Assembly (NCBI RefSeq): GCF_008122205.1
Contig: NZ_PHNJ01000007.1
Span: forward strand, 124,001 to 188,000
Origin: Natronococcus pandeyae
Lineage (GTDB): Archaea > Halobacteriota > Halobacteria > Halobacteriales > Natrialbaceae
Direction of reading: 5' to 3'
Length of the DNA stretch: 64,000 nucleotides
The notes under the pieces are model-generated. The model was not told where the DNA came from. It was given only the letters and a program-made list of their open reading frames with translations, and ran no database searches. The stretch's first letter is position 1. Each line of letters starts with the position of its first letter. Below, piece after piece: positions 1-8,504 of the stretch. A program made the translations under genes and the position numbers.

Positions 1-3000
1 TTCCTCGACCGGGACGATCTCTTCGACCTCCGCATCCGCGGGATCGCCGTGTGCGGCCTCGCCGGTCTCCTCGTCCTTGACGACGGCCTGGGCGTACTGG
101 TAGTCGGGGATCTCGTCGACGCCGGGGAAGAACGGCTCGCCCGGCGGGAGGAGACGTCCCGTCTCGAGGAGTTCCTGCTCCTCGTCGGCCGAGGGGCTGA
201 ACCGCTCCCGGGTGGGAAGCGGCTCGCTCGCCCGGTCGAGGAACTTTTCGATCCCCGCTTTGCCCCCGTCCGGATCGACGACGGCCTCGGCGAAGTGGGT
301 CGCCTCGCGCTCGAGACCGGCCTCGATCCCCTCCTCGAAGCCGGTTCGGATCGCCGAGACGGCCCGATCGAACGCCGTCGAACGGCCCTCGCTGACGTGC
401 TCGCACTGGGTTCGGTTCCGTTCGACGATCGGATCCTCGAGCACGTCTTCCGGGAAGGTTCCGGGTTCGTTCCACGACGACCGATTCTCGAGTCGCTGCT
501 CGCGAGCGTCGGCGAGGACGTCCGACGCCCCCCTGATGTGCTCGCGGGCGAGTTCGGACGCTCGAGCGCGAGCGGTCCGGTCGGTCTCGAGTTCGTCGAC
601 GAGTCCCATCTCGAGGGCGTCGTCGGCCTCGACGGTCCGTCCGTTCGTGATCAGCGTCACCGCGTCCCTGACCCCGTCGGTGCCGCGCTGCTCGGCAAGG
701 AGACGGGGGAGCCGCTGGGTACCGCCGTAGCCCGGAATCAGGTTGAGGTTCAGTTCGGGCTGGCCGAACTCGGCGCCCTGCTCGGCCACCGAGTAGTGGG
801 CCGCGAGCTGGAGTTCGTTGCCGCCGCCGAGCGCCGAACCGTTCACCGCGGCGACGACAGGGACGGACAGCTCCTCGATCCGCCGGAACGCCTCGTGGGC
901 CTTGTTCGGGAACGTGATCGCTTCGTCGAACTCGTGGACCTCCTCCAAGAACTGCTCGACGTCCGCACCGGCCACGAAGTTGGACGGACCGGCGCCCGTG
1001 ATCACCACCGCGCCGACGTCCTCGCGGCGGTCGAGGTGCTCGAGGACGGTGTTGAGTTCGTCCAGCGCTCGCTCGTTGAGCGCGTTCACCGGCGGGCTGT
1101 CGACGGTCACCGTCGCGAGCTGCTCGTCGGTGGCCGCTCCGCGGACGAAGTTGTACTGGACCGTGAGATTCCGGTACCGCTCGAGGATCTCCTGTTCGGC
1201 GGCGAGATCCTGCCGACGACGCCACCGCTCGCACTTGGGACGGATTCGTTCGACCACGCCGGGGTTCTTCAGCGTGCTCGTATCGCCGATGTCTTCGCGG
1301 TTCAGCATCGCCGTGAGCATGCGACGCATATACTTCCCGGAGCGGGTTTCGGGGAACGCCTCCACCTCGATGAACGCGTCCGGTATCGCGGTGACGCCCT
1401 TCTCCTCTCGGACCAGGCGGGAGAGTCGGGCTTCGACCTCGTTCGTGAGTCGCTCGTCGGGCTTCGTCTGGACGAAGGCGACGGGCGTCAGTCCCTTCTC
1501 GTGGTGGTCGGCGCCGACGACGACCGCGTTCGCCACCGGCGAGTCGGGATTGAGCTGTTTGTCCTGCAAGATTGCGCCCTCGATCTCTTCGGTTCCCATC
1601 CGGTGGCCGGAGACGTTGATGACCTCGTCGGAACGCCCGTGGAGGCTGAACGAGCGGTCGTCGTACTTCTTGGCGACGTCGCCCTGGAGGTAGGCGTACT
1701 CGCCGTCCTTTTCGACCCAGTAGACGTCCTCGAAGCGCTCTGCGTTCCCGTTCCACTCGTCCTTCCAGTCGTCCGGGTCCCAGCTCTCGAGATCGCCCCA
1801 GACGTACCGCATCAGGTAGGGGTACGGCTCCTCGACGATGATCTCGCCGCGCTCTTCGGTCTCCGCCTCGCGCCACGCGATCGAGCCGTCGGCGTGTTCA
1901 TCCTCCTTGACCCAGACGTTTCCGAACACCCACGGGAGCGGATAGGTGTGCGCGTCCGGCCGGAGCGCGAAGTCGTCGTTGCCGAAGAAGTGCGTCCAGA
2001 CGATCCCGCCGTGCTCGGTCGCCCAGTAGGAGTTGATATACCACTCGCAGAGTTCGTCCATTCCAAACTGCTGGACCGCCGGACTCACCGGTTCGGCACA
2101 GAACGTCGCGACGCGAAGGGAGTCGGTTCGCCACTCTCGCATGTCGCTCACGCTCTCATCGTCCTCCATGATACCCTTCAGAAACGTCACGCCCGCCTTG
2201 AACACGGTCGCGCCGTACCGTTCGATGACCGAACTGAACCGACCCGCGTCCGGGTAGACTGGCGCTCCCTCGAGGAGGATGCTCGTCGTCCGGGTCGTCA
2301 ACGAGGCGCTGATGAGGTAGGACTGGCCCGTAATCCAGCCGGGGTCGGCGATGACGAAGATCGTATCTTCACCCGGAACGACGTCGAAAGAAACTTTCAT
2401 CGTGTTCGCGATTCCCGCGGTGTAGCCGCCGTGGACGTGCACGACGCCCTTCGGTTTGCCCGTCGATCCGCTCGTGAAGATGACGAACAGCGGGTACTCC
2501 GCGTCGACCGGTTCCGGACGCGAGGTTTTCCACAGCGCTCGAGTCAGGTCCCGATCCGAGAGGTCGTACAGCTCCTCGAACGTCTCGAGGTCGAACCCTG
2601 CGTCCCGGGCGTTCGCGACGATATCGTCCTGCGCCTCTGCGAGCAGGTCAGCCGACCAGTCGTCGCGGTCGTGCATCTGTATCTCGTGGCCCGTGTGTTC
2701 GACGACGACGACGCGTTCGACCCGTTCGTCGGAGTCGACCAGTGCCCGTGCAATCTCGGTCCGGATCTCCGATTTCTCCTCGCCCGACGGCTCGTCGAAC
2801 GTCTCGAGGGCGTTCCCCACCCCGCGCATCGCCTGACCGCGCTCGACGGTGGCTTCGCCGGCGACCGCCTCCTCGACGCGCTCGCGGATCACGTCGGCGT
2901 GGCGCTCGTCCAGGGCGAGCTCCCGGAGCGTTCGGTCGACGATTTCCGTCACCGTCTCGACCGGGAGGTAGTCGTCCAGCGCCGGGTCGGCGTACCGTTC

Positions 3001-3747
3001 CTTGTACGGGACGACCTCCGCGTTTCGGTAGCCGCCGTCGCTCGTGACGAGCACGTCGGCACCGAGCCGTGCGATGCGATCGGAGAGCGTCTTGTCGCTG
3101 AACCCGCCGAACACCGGCGTGTAGACGATTCCGAGACGCTTCGCGGCCTCGGTGTAGTAGAGCTGGTCCATGATGTTCGGCATGTTCAGCGCGATTCGAT
3201 CGCCCTTCTCGAGGCCGAGGTTCTGCAGCACTTTCGCGGCAGAGACGACGCGAACGAGCAACTCGCGCCGCGAGACGTCCTCGGAGACGACCGGACCACC
3301 GCGGCCGCCGTTTTTCGACTGGTCCCACCGATCCCCCTCGAAGTGAAACGCCGTCTCGTCGCCGTGACCGGCGAGAACGTGTCGATCGACCTCGTTGAAA
3401 CAGGCGTTGGTACGGCCGCCGGAGAACCACTCGTACAGCGGCGGATTCGAGTCGTCGAAGGCGACGTCCCACGGCTCGTGGGAAGCGTCGTACTCCCGCT
3501 CGAGTGCCGAACCGGTCTCGGCGTCGAAACCGGACCAGGACTCGGCGTCGTCGCCCCAGGAGAGCCACTCGTCGTCGTCTCCGTGATACCAGTGGAGCTC
3601 TCTCTTTGCGATCGAACCGTGGAACTCGCCGGGATCCGCCGCTGCTCGAGTTCGATCTGCCTCCCAGTCGTCGCGGGTTCGAATCGGATTCGACCGTACG
3701 TTCCCGTCGATCGTCGCCTCTTCCTCGGCGGGGTTCGAACTCACCAT
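1..3747 (-). CDS. Propionyl-CoA synthase-like fusion: AMP-forming acyl-CoA synthetase + enoyl-CoA hydratase (3' part outside window)
   Basis: The minus frame is open for 1249 codons from ATG at 3747 to the left edge, so the protein is truncated by the window. Residues about 1-830 are an acetyl/propionyl-CoA synthetase: the P-loop SGSTGKPKG lies at about 426-434, a YWATEHGGI block follows, and the SGKYMRR motif puts the catalytic lysine near 805. Residues about 855-1110 are a crotonase-fold enoyl-CoA hydratase; both catalytic glutamates are present (E978 in GGGNELQ, E998 in FGQPEL, spaced 20 residues as in rat crotonase E144/E164). A linker follows. This order matches the trifunctional propionyl-CoA synthase of the 3-hydroxypropionate bicycle, whose third domain is an enoyl-CoA reductase; that domain would lie left of base 1 and is inferred, not seen. 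Expected role: 3-hydroxypropionate or acrylate to propionyl-CoA. The alternative is a two-domain ligase/hydratase. Confidence 0.85.
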   Translation of the reverse strand, partial: MVSSNPAEEEATIDGNVRSNPIRTRDDWEADRTRAAADPGEFHGSIAKRELHWYHGDDDEWLSWGDDAESWSGFDAETGSALEREYDASHEPWDVAFDDSNPPLYEWFSGGRTNACFNEVDRHVLAGHGDETAFHFEGDRWDQSKNGGRGGPVVSEDVSRRELLVRVVSAAKVLQNLGLEKGDRIALNMPNIMDQLYYTEAAKRLGIVYTPVFGGFSDKTLSDRIARLGADVLVTSDGGYRNAEVVPYKERYADPALDDYLPVETVTEIVDRTLRELALDERHADVIRERVEEAVAGEATVERGQAMRGVGNALETFDEPSGEEKSEIRTEIARALVDSDERVERVVVVEHTGHEIQMHDRDDWSADLLAEAQDDIVANARDAGFDLETFEELYDLSDRDLTRALWKTSRPEPVDAEYPLFVIFTSGSTGKPKGVVHVHGGYTAGIANTMKVSFDVVPGEDTIFVIADPGWITGQSYLISASLTTRTTSILLEGAPVYPDAGRFSSVIERYGATVFKAGVTFLKGIMEDDESVSDMREWRTDSLRVATFCAEPVSPAVQQFGMDELCEWYINSYWATEHGGIVWTHFFGNDDFALRPDAHTYPLPWVFGNVWVKEDEHADGSIAWREAETEERGEIIVEEPYPYLMRYVWGDLESWDPDDWKDEWNGNAERFEDVYWVEKDGEYAYLQGDVAKKYDDRSFSLHGRSDEVINVSGHRMGTEEIEGAILQDKQLNPDSPVANAVVVGADHHEKGLTPVAFVQTKPDERLTNEVEARLSRLVREEKGVTAIPDAFIEVEAFPETRSGKYMRRMLTAMLNREDIGDTSTLKNPGVVERIRPKCERWRRRQDLAAEQEILERYRNLTVQYNFVRGAATDEQLATVTVDSPPVNALNERALDELNTVLEHLDRREDVGAVVITGAGPSNFVAGADVEQFLEEVHEFDEAITFPNKAHEAFRRIEELSVPVVAAVNGSALGGGNELQLAAHYSVAEQGAEFGQPELNLNLIPGYGGTQRLPRLLAEQRGTDGVRDAVTLITNGRTVEADDALEMGLVDELETDRTARARASELAREHIRGASDVLADAREQRLENRSSWNEPGTFPEDVLEDPIVERNRTQCEHVSEGRSTAFDRAVSAIRTGFEEGIEAGLEREATHFAEAVVDPDGGKAGIEKFLDRASEPLPTRERFSPSADEEQELLETGRLLPPGEPFFPGVDEIPDYQYAQAVVKDEETGEAAHGDPADAEVEEIVPVEE

Positions 3748-4423
3748 TGAACGAATATAACGATCAACGTTCGCCGTAAAGAGTGTTTCTCGAGGTCGTG
3801 TATCCGACGGTTCACGCCAAAGTAAGTGGTATCGGGGGTTTGATACGAACACGGCTCGAAAAGCTGGGTCGGTAGCGAGTGTACTGCTCTCGGCGCTGCC
3901 AGAGTCGCGATGGACCGTGTTCAAATACTACCGTGAGTAATCAGATTCGGGTGAGACCACCACGAAAGCGCCTGGACCGCTCGGCTCGGGGGCTCGCTGC
4001 GCGCTCGCTCCGCTCGCGTGCTTACGTCGCCCGCCGTCCCCGACCGCGTTAGGGGCTTTCGTGGTGTTCGACTCTCTCAGCGAGTCGGTGTAATCTGAGC
4101 ACCGTCGTCGCGATGAGCGGATCACTGATAGCCCAGTCCTGTGGAATCGTTTCGATTTGTACCGCTTTCGTAGCGATATACTGCACACAGGTAGTTTGAA
4201 AGATACCGTTCAGTATCCGCCGATCGGCGAGTAAATAGTAATAGGATGATGAGTGTCTCCCGCGTATTCGGATCCCGTATCGGAAAGTTTTTGGAGATTT
4301 TAGACTATAGTTCCCGACTGTTTATCCACAGATGTCGATTTTGAACGAGCGTTTCGAGAGAAAATCGCACTGCCAACTACCGTCGTCGAGGCCGGCGGAA
4401 CGGGTGTCGCAGTCGGCCGGATA
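3748..4423. other. Non-coding gap with a palindromic repeat
   Basis: This 676-base gap separates the fusion-protein start from the HD-protein stop. I see no convincing gene in it. It holds the inverted-repeat element at 3959-4065 and AT-rich sequence at 4190-4320. The promoter of the synthase gene must lie at its left end, but I cannot point to a strong TATA box. Confidence 0.5.
3959..4065. repeat. Short palindromic element with 11-bp inverted ends
   Basis: An exact 11-bp inverted repeat (ACCACGAAAGC at 3959-3969; its complement at 4055-4065) bounds about 107 bases of CG-rich sequence with reiterated GCTCGCT-type words. The layout resembles the small dispersed palindromic elements seen in haloarchaeal intergenic DNA. 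Copy number elsewhere in the genome cannot be seen from here. Confidence 0.5.
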
Positions 4424-5011
4424 TCACGAGGTCTGGGAGTAGCTCTCGACCCACTCCTGGAGCGTGATTCCCATGCTCGCCTGCGTGATGGCGTTCGAGG
4501 AGGCGGAGTTTGCACTCTTGACGAGTTCAGCCTCGAGCGTTCGTTTGGGAACCTCGCCCAGAAAGTGCGGGATCGCCCGCTGAACGGCGAGCGGACAGCC
4601 GACCTCGTGGGCGAGCGCGTAGCCCGAGATCGAGTGCGGGATCTCCTCGCTCACGTACCGCGGATCCGGCTCGTCGAGGCGTTCGGCGTCGACGTGATCC
4701 GGATACTCGTAGCACTTCCCCACGTCGTGGAGGAGACACGCCGCGACGATCGTGTCCTCGTCCGGGTCGGCGCCGTGGAACTCCCGCTGTTCGCGCGCGG
4801 CCTCGAGCGCGATGCGCGTGACGCCACGGACGTGTTCGACGTTCGTCGTCTCCTGGATGTTCCAGGCGTACGGAATGTCCTCGACGTGGCGCCAGCCGCC
4901 GCGCTCCAGGCCGAGGGTCCACGCCTCGACGACCCGCTCCCGAAGGTCGTCGCTGTCGATGTGCTCGAGTTCGGGAAACGCCTCGCGGATCTGCTGGTCG
5001 AAGTCGGTCAT
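4424..5011 (-). CDS. HD-domain phosphohydrolase family protein
   Basis: This is a 195-aa soluble protein. The metal-dependent HD signature is visible: a histidine in VEHVRG at about residue 59, the paired HD in LLHDVGK at about residues 93-97, and a further conserved histidine in HSISGYALAHEVG. HD proteins hydrolyse nucleotides or other phosphoesters; the substrate cannot be inferred. The gene starts 4 bases after the stop of the EthD-repeat gene on the same strand, so the two are probably one transcript with EthD first. The start is the ATG at 5011. Confidence 0.8.
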   Translation of the reverse strand: MTDFDQQIREAFPELEHIDSDDLRERVVEAWTLGLERGGWRHVEDIPYAWNIQETTNVEHVRGVTRIALEAAREQREFHGADPDEDTIVAACLLHDVGKCYEYPDHVDAERLDEPDPRYVSEEIPHSISGYALAHEVGCPLAVQRAIPHFLGEVPKRTLEAELVKSANSASSNAITQASMGITLQEWVESYSQTS

Positions 5012-5015
5012 GCGA

Positions 5016-5732
5016 TCACGCCTCGTCTTTGACGAGTCGTTCCCGCCCGATGAACCGGGGGCGTTCGTCGATCGCGAGGAAGTTGTCCACGTCCTCGCGC
5101 GCTTCTTTCGCCTTGCCTCGATCGGGATCGTAGTCGCGCGAGCCCTCGCTGCCGAGCACGTCGTACAGTTTCTCGATATCCTCGAAGTAGAGTTCGGCGA
5201 CGCCGTCGAACTCGGCGTTCTCGGGATCGGTCGGAATGACCGTGTTGTACTTTACGACGCCGTCGATCTCACGGGCAATCGGCGTGTGCTCGGTCTGCCA
5301 GTAGTCGACGAACTCCTCGTGGCTCATTCCCTCCTGGCGGACGAGGAACGCCGAGTGCTTGTACAGGCCGTCGGTGTCGCTGTCGACCGTATCCTTCTGG
5401 ACGATCTCCTCGCCGATGAACCGCGGTCGTTTCTCGATCGCGAGAAAGTTGTCCACGTCCTCGCGTGCCTCCTTCGCTTTCCCCTTCTCGGGATCGTAGT
5501 CTCGCGAGCCTTCGCTGCCGAGCGCGTCGTGAAGCGCCTCGAGATCTTCGAAGTACAGCTCCGCGAGCCCGTCGAACTCCGCGTGCTCGGGTTCGGTTGG
5601 CAACACCTGGTGGTACCGGACGACGCCGTCGATCTCGCGGGCGATCGGCGTGTGCTCGCTCTGCCAGTAGTCGACGAACTCCTCGTGGGTCATCCCCTCC
5701 TGGCGAACCAGCAGGGCGATGTGCTTGTACAT
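5016..5732 (-). CDS. Tandem EthD-domain protein
   Basis: This 238-aa protein is made of two nearly identical halves of about 115 residues. Each begins YKH, contains the block HEEFVDYWQ, then HTPIAREIDGVV and AELYFED, and ends NFLAI.. RPRFIG. The fold is the ferredoxin-like dimeric alpha/beta barrel of EthD proteins, in which two domains normally pair as a dimer, so the fusion probably forms a pseudo-dimer. EthD proteins are accessory to ether or ring degradation in some bacteria; the role here is unknown. The ATG at 5732 is preferred over a TTG 9 bases upstream because an AT-rich TATA box lies about 28 bases before it. The gene is probably co-transcribed with the HD gene. Confidence 0.8.
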   Translation of the reverse strand: MYKHIALLVRQEGMTHEEFVDYWQSEHTPIAREIDGVVRYHQVLPTEPEHAEFDGLAELYFEDLEALHDALGSEGSRDYDPEKGKAKEAREDVDNFLAIEKRPRFIGEEIVQKDTVDSDTDGLYKHSAFLVRQEGMSHEEFVDYWQTEHTPIAREIDGVVKYNTVIPTDPENAEFDGVAELYFEDIEKLYDVLGSEGSRDYDPDRGKAKEAREDVDNFLAIDERPRFIGRERLVKDEA

Positions 5733-5753
5733 CACACGCAATTTTTGCGTGCG

Positions 5754-5766
5754 ATATAATAAATTA
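5754..5766 (-). promoter_or_regulatory. TATA box of the EthD/HD operon
   Basis: Read on the minus strand this is TAATTTATTATAT, centred about 28 bases before the ATG at 5732, which is the archaeal TATA position for a leaderless transcript. It supports the choice of start. Confidence 0.6.
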
Positions 5767-5945
5767 TGAGGACGATTCGATCGGCGCCCGTTGGTGGCTC
5801 GAGGCTGCGCTCCCGAATCGATCCGCCGGATCTCGAGCGGGAAAGCGGTCGGGCCTCCGAAATTGAACCGCTTCCGTAGACGAGTCAGTAGCGAACCTGT
5901 CCTCGGTACTGCTTCACCACCCTCCGAAATGGGTTCGACTGATCC

Positions 5946-6962
5946 TTAGAAGTCGACCGTCTCGAGGATTCCGTCCTGAATGCGGACTGCCTGCGGGAGG
6001 TAGTAGTCCTCGAGCGCGTGCAGCGGCATCGGCGTGTCGAAGCCGGCGATGCGCTTGATCGGCGCCTTCTGATAGCAGACTGCGCGCTCCTGGATCGTCG
6101 TGGCGATCTCCGCGCCCAGCCCGGCGGTCTTCGGCGCCTCGTGGACGACTGCGGCCCGGCCGGTCTTTCTAAAGGAGTCGACGATCGTCTCGACGTCCAG
6201 CGGTGACAGCGTCCGCAGGTCGACGACTTCGGCCTCGACGCCGTACTCCTCGGCGACGTTCTCCGCGGCGATGAGCGTCGGGCGGGTCATCGCTCCCCAC
6301 GTGTACACCGAGATATCCTCTCCCTCCCGTCTGATCGCGGCGTCGGCCAGCGGCACCTCGTAGCTCCCCGTCGGGACGTCCTCGCGGAACGCGCGATACA
6401 GCAGTTTCGGCTCGAGGAAGACGACGGGGTCCGGATCCCGAACGGACGCGATGAGGAGTCCCTTCGCGTCGGCGGGCGTACTCGGACAGACGACCTTGAG
6501 TCCGGGTTCGTGAACGAAGAAGGCCTCCTTGGACTCCGAGTGGTGTTCCGGAGCGCGGATGCCACCGCCGTAGGGGGCACGGATCACGATCGGCGCCGAG
6601 TACTTCCCGTGGCTCCGACTCCGTAACCGGGAGGCGTGACTGACGATCTGATCGAACGCGGGGTAGGCAAAGCCCATGAACTGGATCTCCGCGACCGGCC
6701 GCATCCCGGACAGCGCCAGTCCGATCGCCGTTCCGACGATGCCCGACTCCGCGAGCGGCGTGTCGACGACTCGATCACCGCCGAACTCCTCGTAGAGCGC
6801 CTCGGTTGCGCGGAAGACGCCGCCGTTCTCGCCGACGTCCTCGCCCAGCACGACGACGTTCTCGTCTGCCGTCATCTCGGTGTAGAGCGCGTCCTGGACC
6901 GCCTCGACGAGGGTCAGGCTGTCCGTCCTCCGATCGGAGTCGGGCGTCGCCGCCGAACTCAT
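5946..6962 (-). CDS. 2-oxoacid dehydrogenase complex E1 component, beta subunit
   Basis: The protein has 338 aa, the normal length for E1-beta. It shows a transketolase-type pyrimidine domain (VLGEDVGENGGVF, FGGDRVVDTPLAESG, the FMGFAYPAFDQI block) and a C-terminal transketolase domain with VVHEAPKTAGLG. It pairs with the E1-alpha protein encoded just upstream; their genes overlap by 4 bases (ATGA type). The E1 heterotetramer decarboxylates a 2-oxoacid with thiamine diphosphate and passes the acyl group to the lipoyl domain of E2. The sequence does not separate pyruvate from branched-chain 2-oxoacid specificity. No E2 or E3 gene follows; the next gene downstream is the EthD gene. Confidence 0.92.
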   Translation of the reverse strand: MSSAATPDSDRRTDSLTLVEAVQDALYTEMTADENVVVLGEDVGENGGVFRATEALYEEFGGDRVVDTPLAESGIVGTAIGLALSGMRPVAEIQFMGFAYPAFDQIVSHASRLRSRSHGKYSAPIVIRAPYGGGIRAPEHHSESKEAFFVHEPGLKVVCPSTPADAKGLLIASVRDPDPVVFLEPKLLYRAFREDVPTGSYEVPLADAAIRREGEDISVYTWGAMTRPTLIAAENVAEEYGVEAEVVDLRTLSPLDVETIVDSFRKTGRAAVVHEAPKTAGLGAEIATTIQERAVCYQKAPIKRIAGFDTPMPLHALEDYYLPQAVRIQDGILETVDF

Positions 6963-8104
6963 TCTAACACCTCGGAGAACGCCTCCTCACCGTACTTTTC
7001 TCGAAGAGCGTTCAGTTCGTCCCGTTGCTCGCGAAGACGGTCCGGCAGCTCCTCGTAGACGTGTTCGAAGATGTGCGCCGGATCGGCTTCCGCCGCTTCG
7101 ACGGTCGAAATCGCCTCGCTGATCTGAGAGTCGACGCGGTCGTCGATCTCGTCCTCGAGGGTCTCGTCGAGAACCCCCTCCCCGTACAGGAAGTTCCGGA
7201 GGCGGTCGACCGGGTCCTTCTGTCGCCACGCCTCGGCTTCGTCCTCCTCGCGATAGACGGACGGATCGTCTGCGGTCGTGTGGGCGCCGTAGCGGTACTG
7301 GACCGACTCGATGAGGGTCGGACGACGCTCGTCGTCGGTGGGGTTCTTCGCCTTGCTGAGCGCACAACGCGTGACCTCGTAGACTGCGAGCGGATCGAGC
7401 CCGTCGACGCGTACGCCTTCGATTCCGTACGCGGCGGCCTTCTGTGCGATCGTGTCGCTGGCCGTTTGCTGGTCTCGAGGGACGGAGATCGCCCACTGGT
7501 TGTTGTTGCAGACGAAGACCGCGGGGACGTCGAAGACGCCGGCGAAGTTCAGCCCCTCGTGGAAATCGCCCTCGGACGTCGCGCCGTCGCCGAAATGACA
7601 CAGGACGGCCGTGTCGGCTCGGTCCTGGAGGTGATGTCCCCAGGCCATCCCCATCGCCTGGGGTACCTGCGTCGCGATCGGGATGTACTCCGGCAGGACG
7701 TTGACGTCGTCCGGGATCGCGTACCCGTCCCGGAGTCCACAGAGCGGTTTCAGGAGCGACGGGAGGCTCATGCCGTGAACGTACTTGGCCGCGTGCTCGC
7801 GATAGGTCGGGAACAGCCAGTCTTGCTCCTCGAGCGCGTAACTCGTTGCGACCTGTGATCCCTCCTGTCCGGTCATCGGGGCGTACGTCGCGATCCGTCC
7901 CTGCCGCTGGAGACTGATCGCACGCTGATCGAACTGGCGCGCGAGCACGAGATCCTCGTACATCGAGACCAGTTGCTCGTCGGAGAGCGACGGTGCCTCC
8001 GCGTTCGGCAGGAGGTTGCCGTCGTCGTCCAGGATCCGGATCGGTTCGTCGCGTTGCGTCGACTCGCTGCTTACGTGCGGGTCTGCTTCGTTTTGGGTGC
8101 TCAT
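6959..8104 (-). CDS. 2-oxoacid dehydrogenase complex E1 component, alpha subunit
   Basis: The protein has 381 aa counted from the ATG at 8104. The thiamine diphosphate motif is clear: GDGATSEGD, about 25 residues, then CNNNQWAIS. The motif TYREHAAKYVHGM and the phosphorylation-loop-like region YRYGAHTTADDPS are typical of the family. An in-frame start at 8299 would add 65 arginine/serine-rich residues unlike the family, so it was rejected. The stop overlaps the E1-beta start, implying translational coupling. The enzyme would work in the cytoplasm with a lipoylated E2 encoded elsewhere. Confidence 0.92.
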   Translation of the reverse strand: MSTQNEADPHVSSESTQRDEPIRILDDDGNLLPNAEAPSLSDEQLVSMYEDLVLARQFDQRAISLQRQGRIATYAPMTGQEGSQVATSYALEEQDWLFPTYREHAAKYVHGMSLPSLLKPLCGLRDGYAIPDDVNVLPEYIPIATQVPQAMGMAWGHHLQDRADTAVLCHFGDGATSEGDFHEGLNFAGVFDVPAVFVCNNNQWAISVPRDQQTASDTIAQKAAAYGIEGVRVDGLDPLAVYEVTRCALSKAKNPTDDERRPTLIESVQYRYGAHTTADDPSVYREEDEAEAWRQKDPVDRLRNFLYGEGVLDETLEDEIDDRVDSQISEAISTVEAAEADPAHIFEHVYEELPDRLREQRDELNALREKYGEEAFSEVLE

Positions 8105-8504
8105 TGGTGGGTGGTGTATGAACGTCTCTCTACTCGCGGAACGACTCCGTAGCCGGTCTGGGGACCCCCGGGATCGCTGGAAACGAGTCCCGGAAGCGCT
8201 ACCAGAGGGTGTGTCCGGTGGGAATACGTTTCCCGCTACGTACCGGAGCGAGAGCCGCCAGTGTAAAGCGAAGAGGACCGATCGAGCGACGGCTGGCATC
8301 GAACTGCCGGGATAGCTCGGTTACGGCGCGAACGTCCGGTGTACTGGCGGTCACCATATAAGTTACAATTGTCATTATAGTACTTAATAGTTCTGTGCTA
8401 GGTAGACACAACCACCCAACCGCGGAGGAAGACGATACATCGCCGACGAGCCGTCCACTCGAGGCGGGAACGTCCAAAACTGGACCGAAGCTGATCCGAC
8501 GCGT
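8105..8504. other. Upstream region of the E1 pair
   Basis: This 400-base gap lies between the E1-alpha start and the symporter stop, both on the minus strand. An AT-rich block at about 8355-8400 carries TATA-like words on the minus strand (CTATAATG, CTTATAT). If used, they would give the E1 mRNA a leader of about 250 bases. No gene is apparent. Confidence 0.4.

Noticed and set aside
49-3750. Long plus-strand open frame of about 1233 codons
   Set aside because: It is antisense to the CoA-ligase/hydratase gene, which carries family motifs; the plus frame has no recognisable domain and is an effect of high GC.
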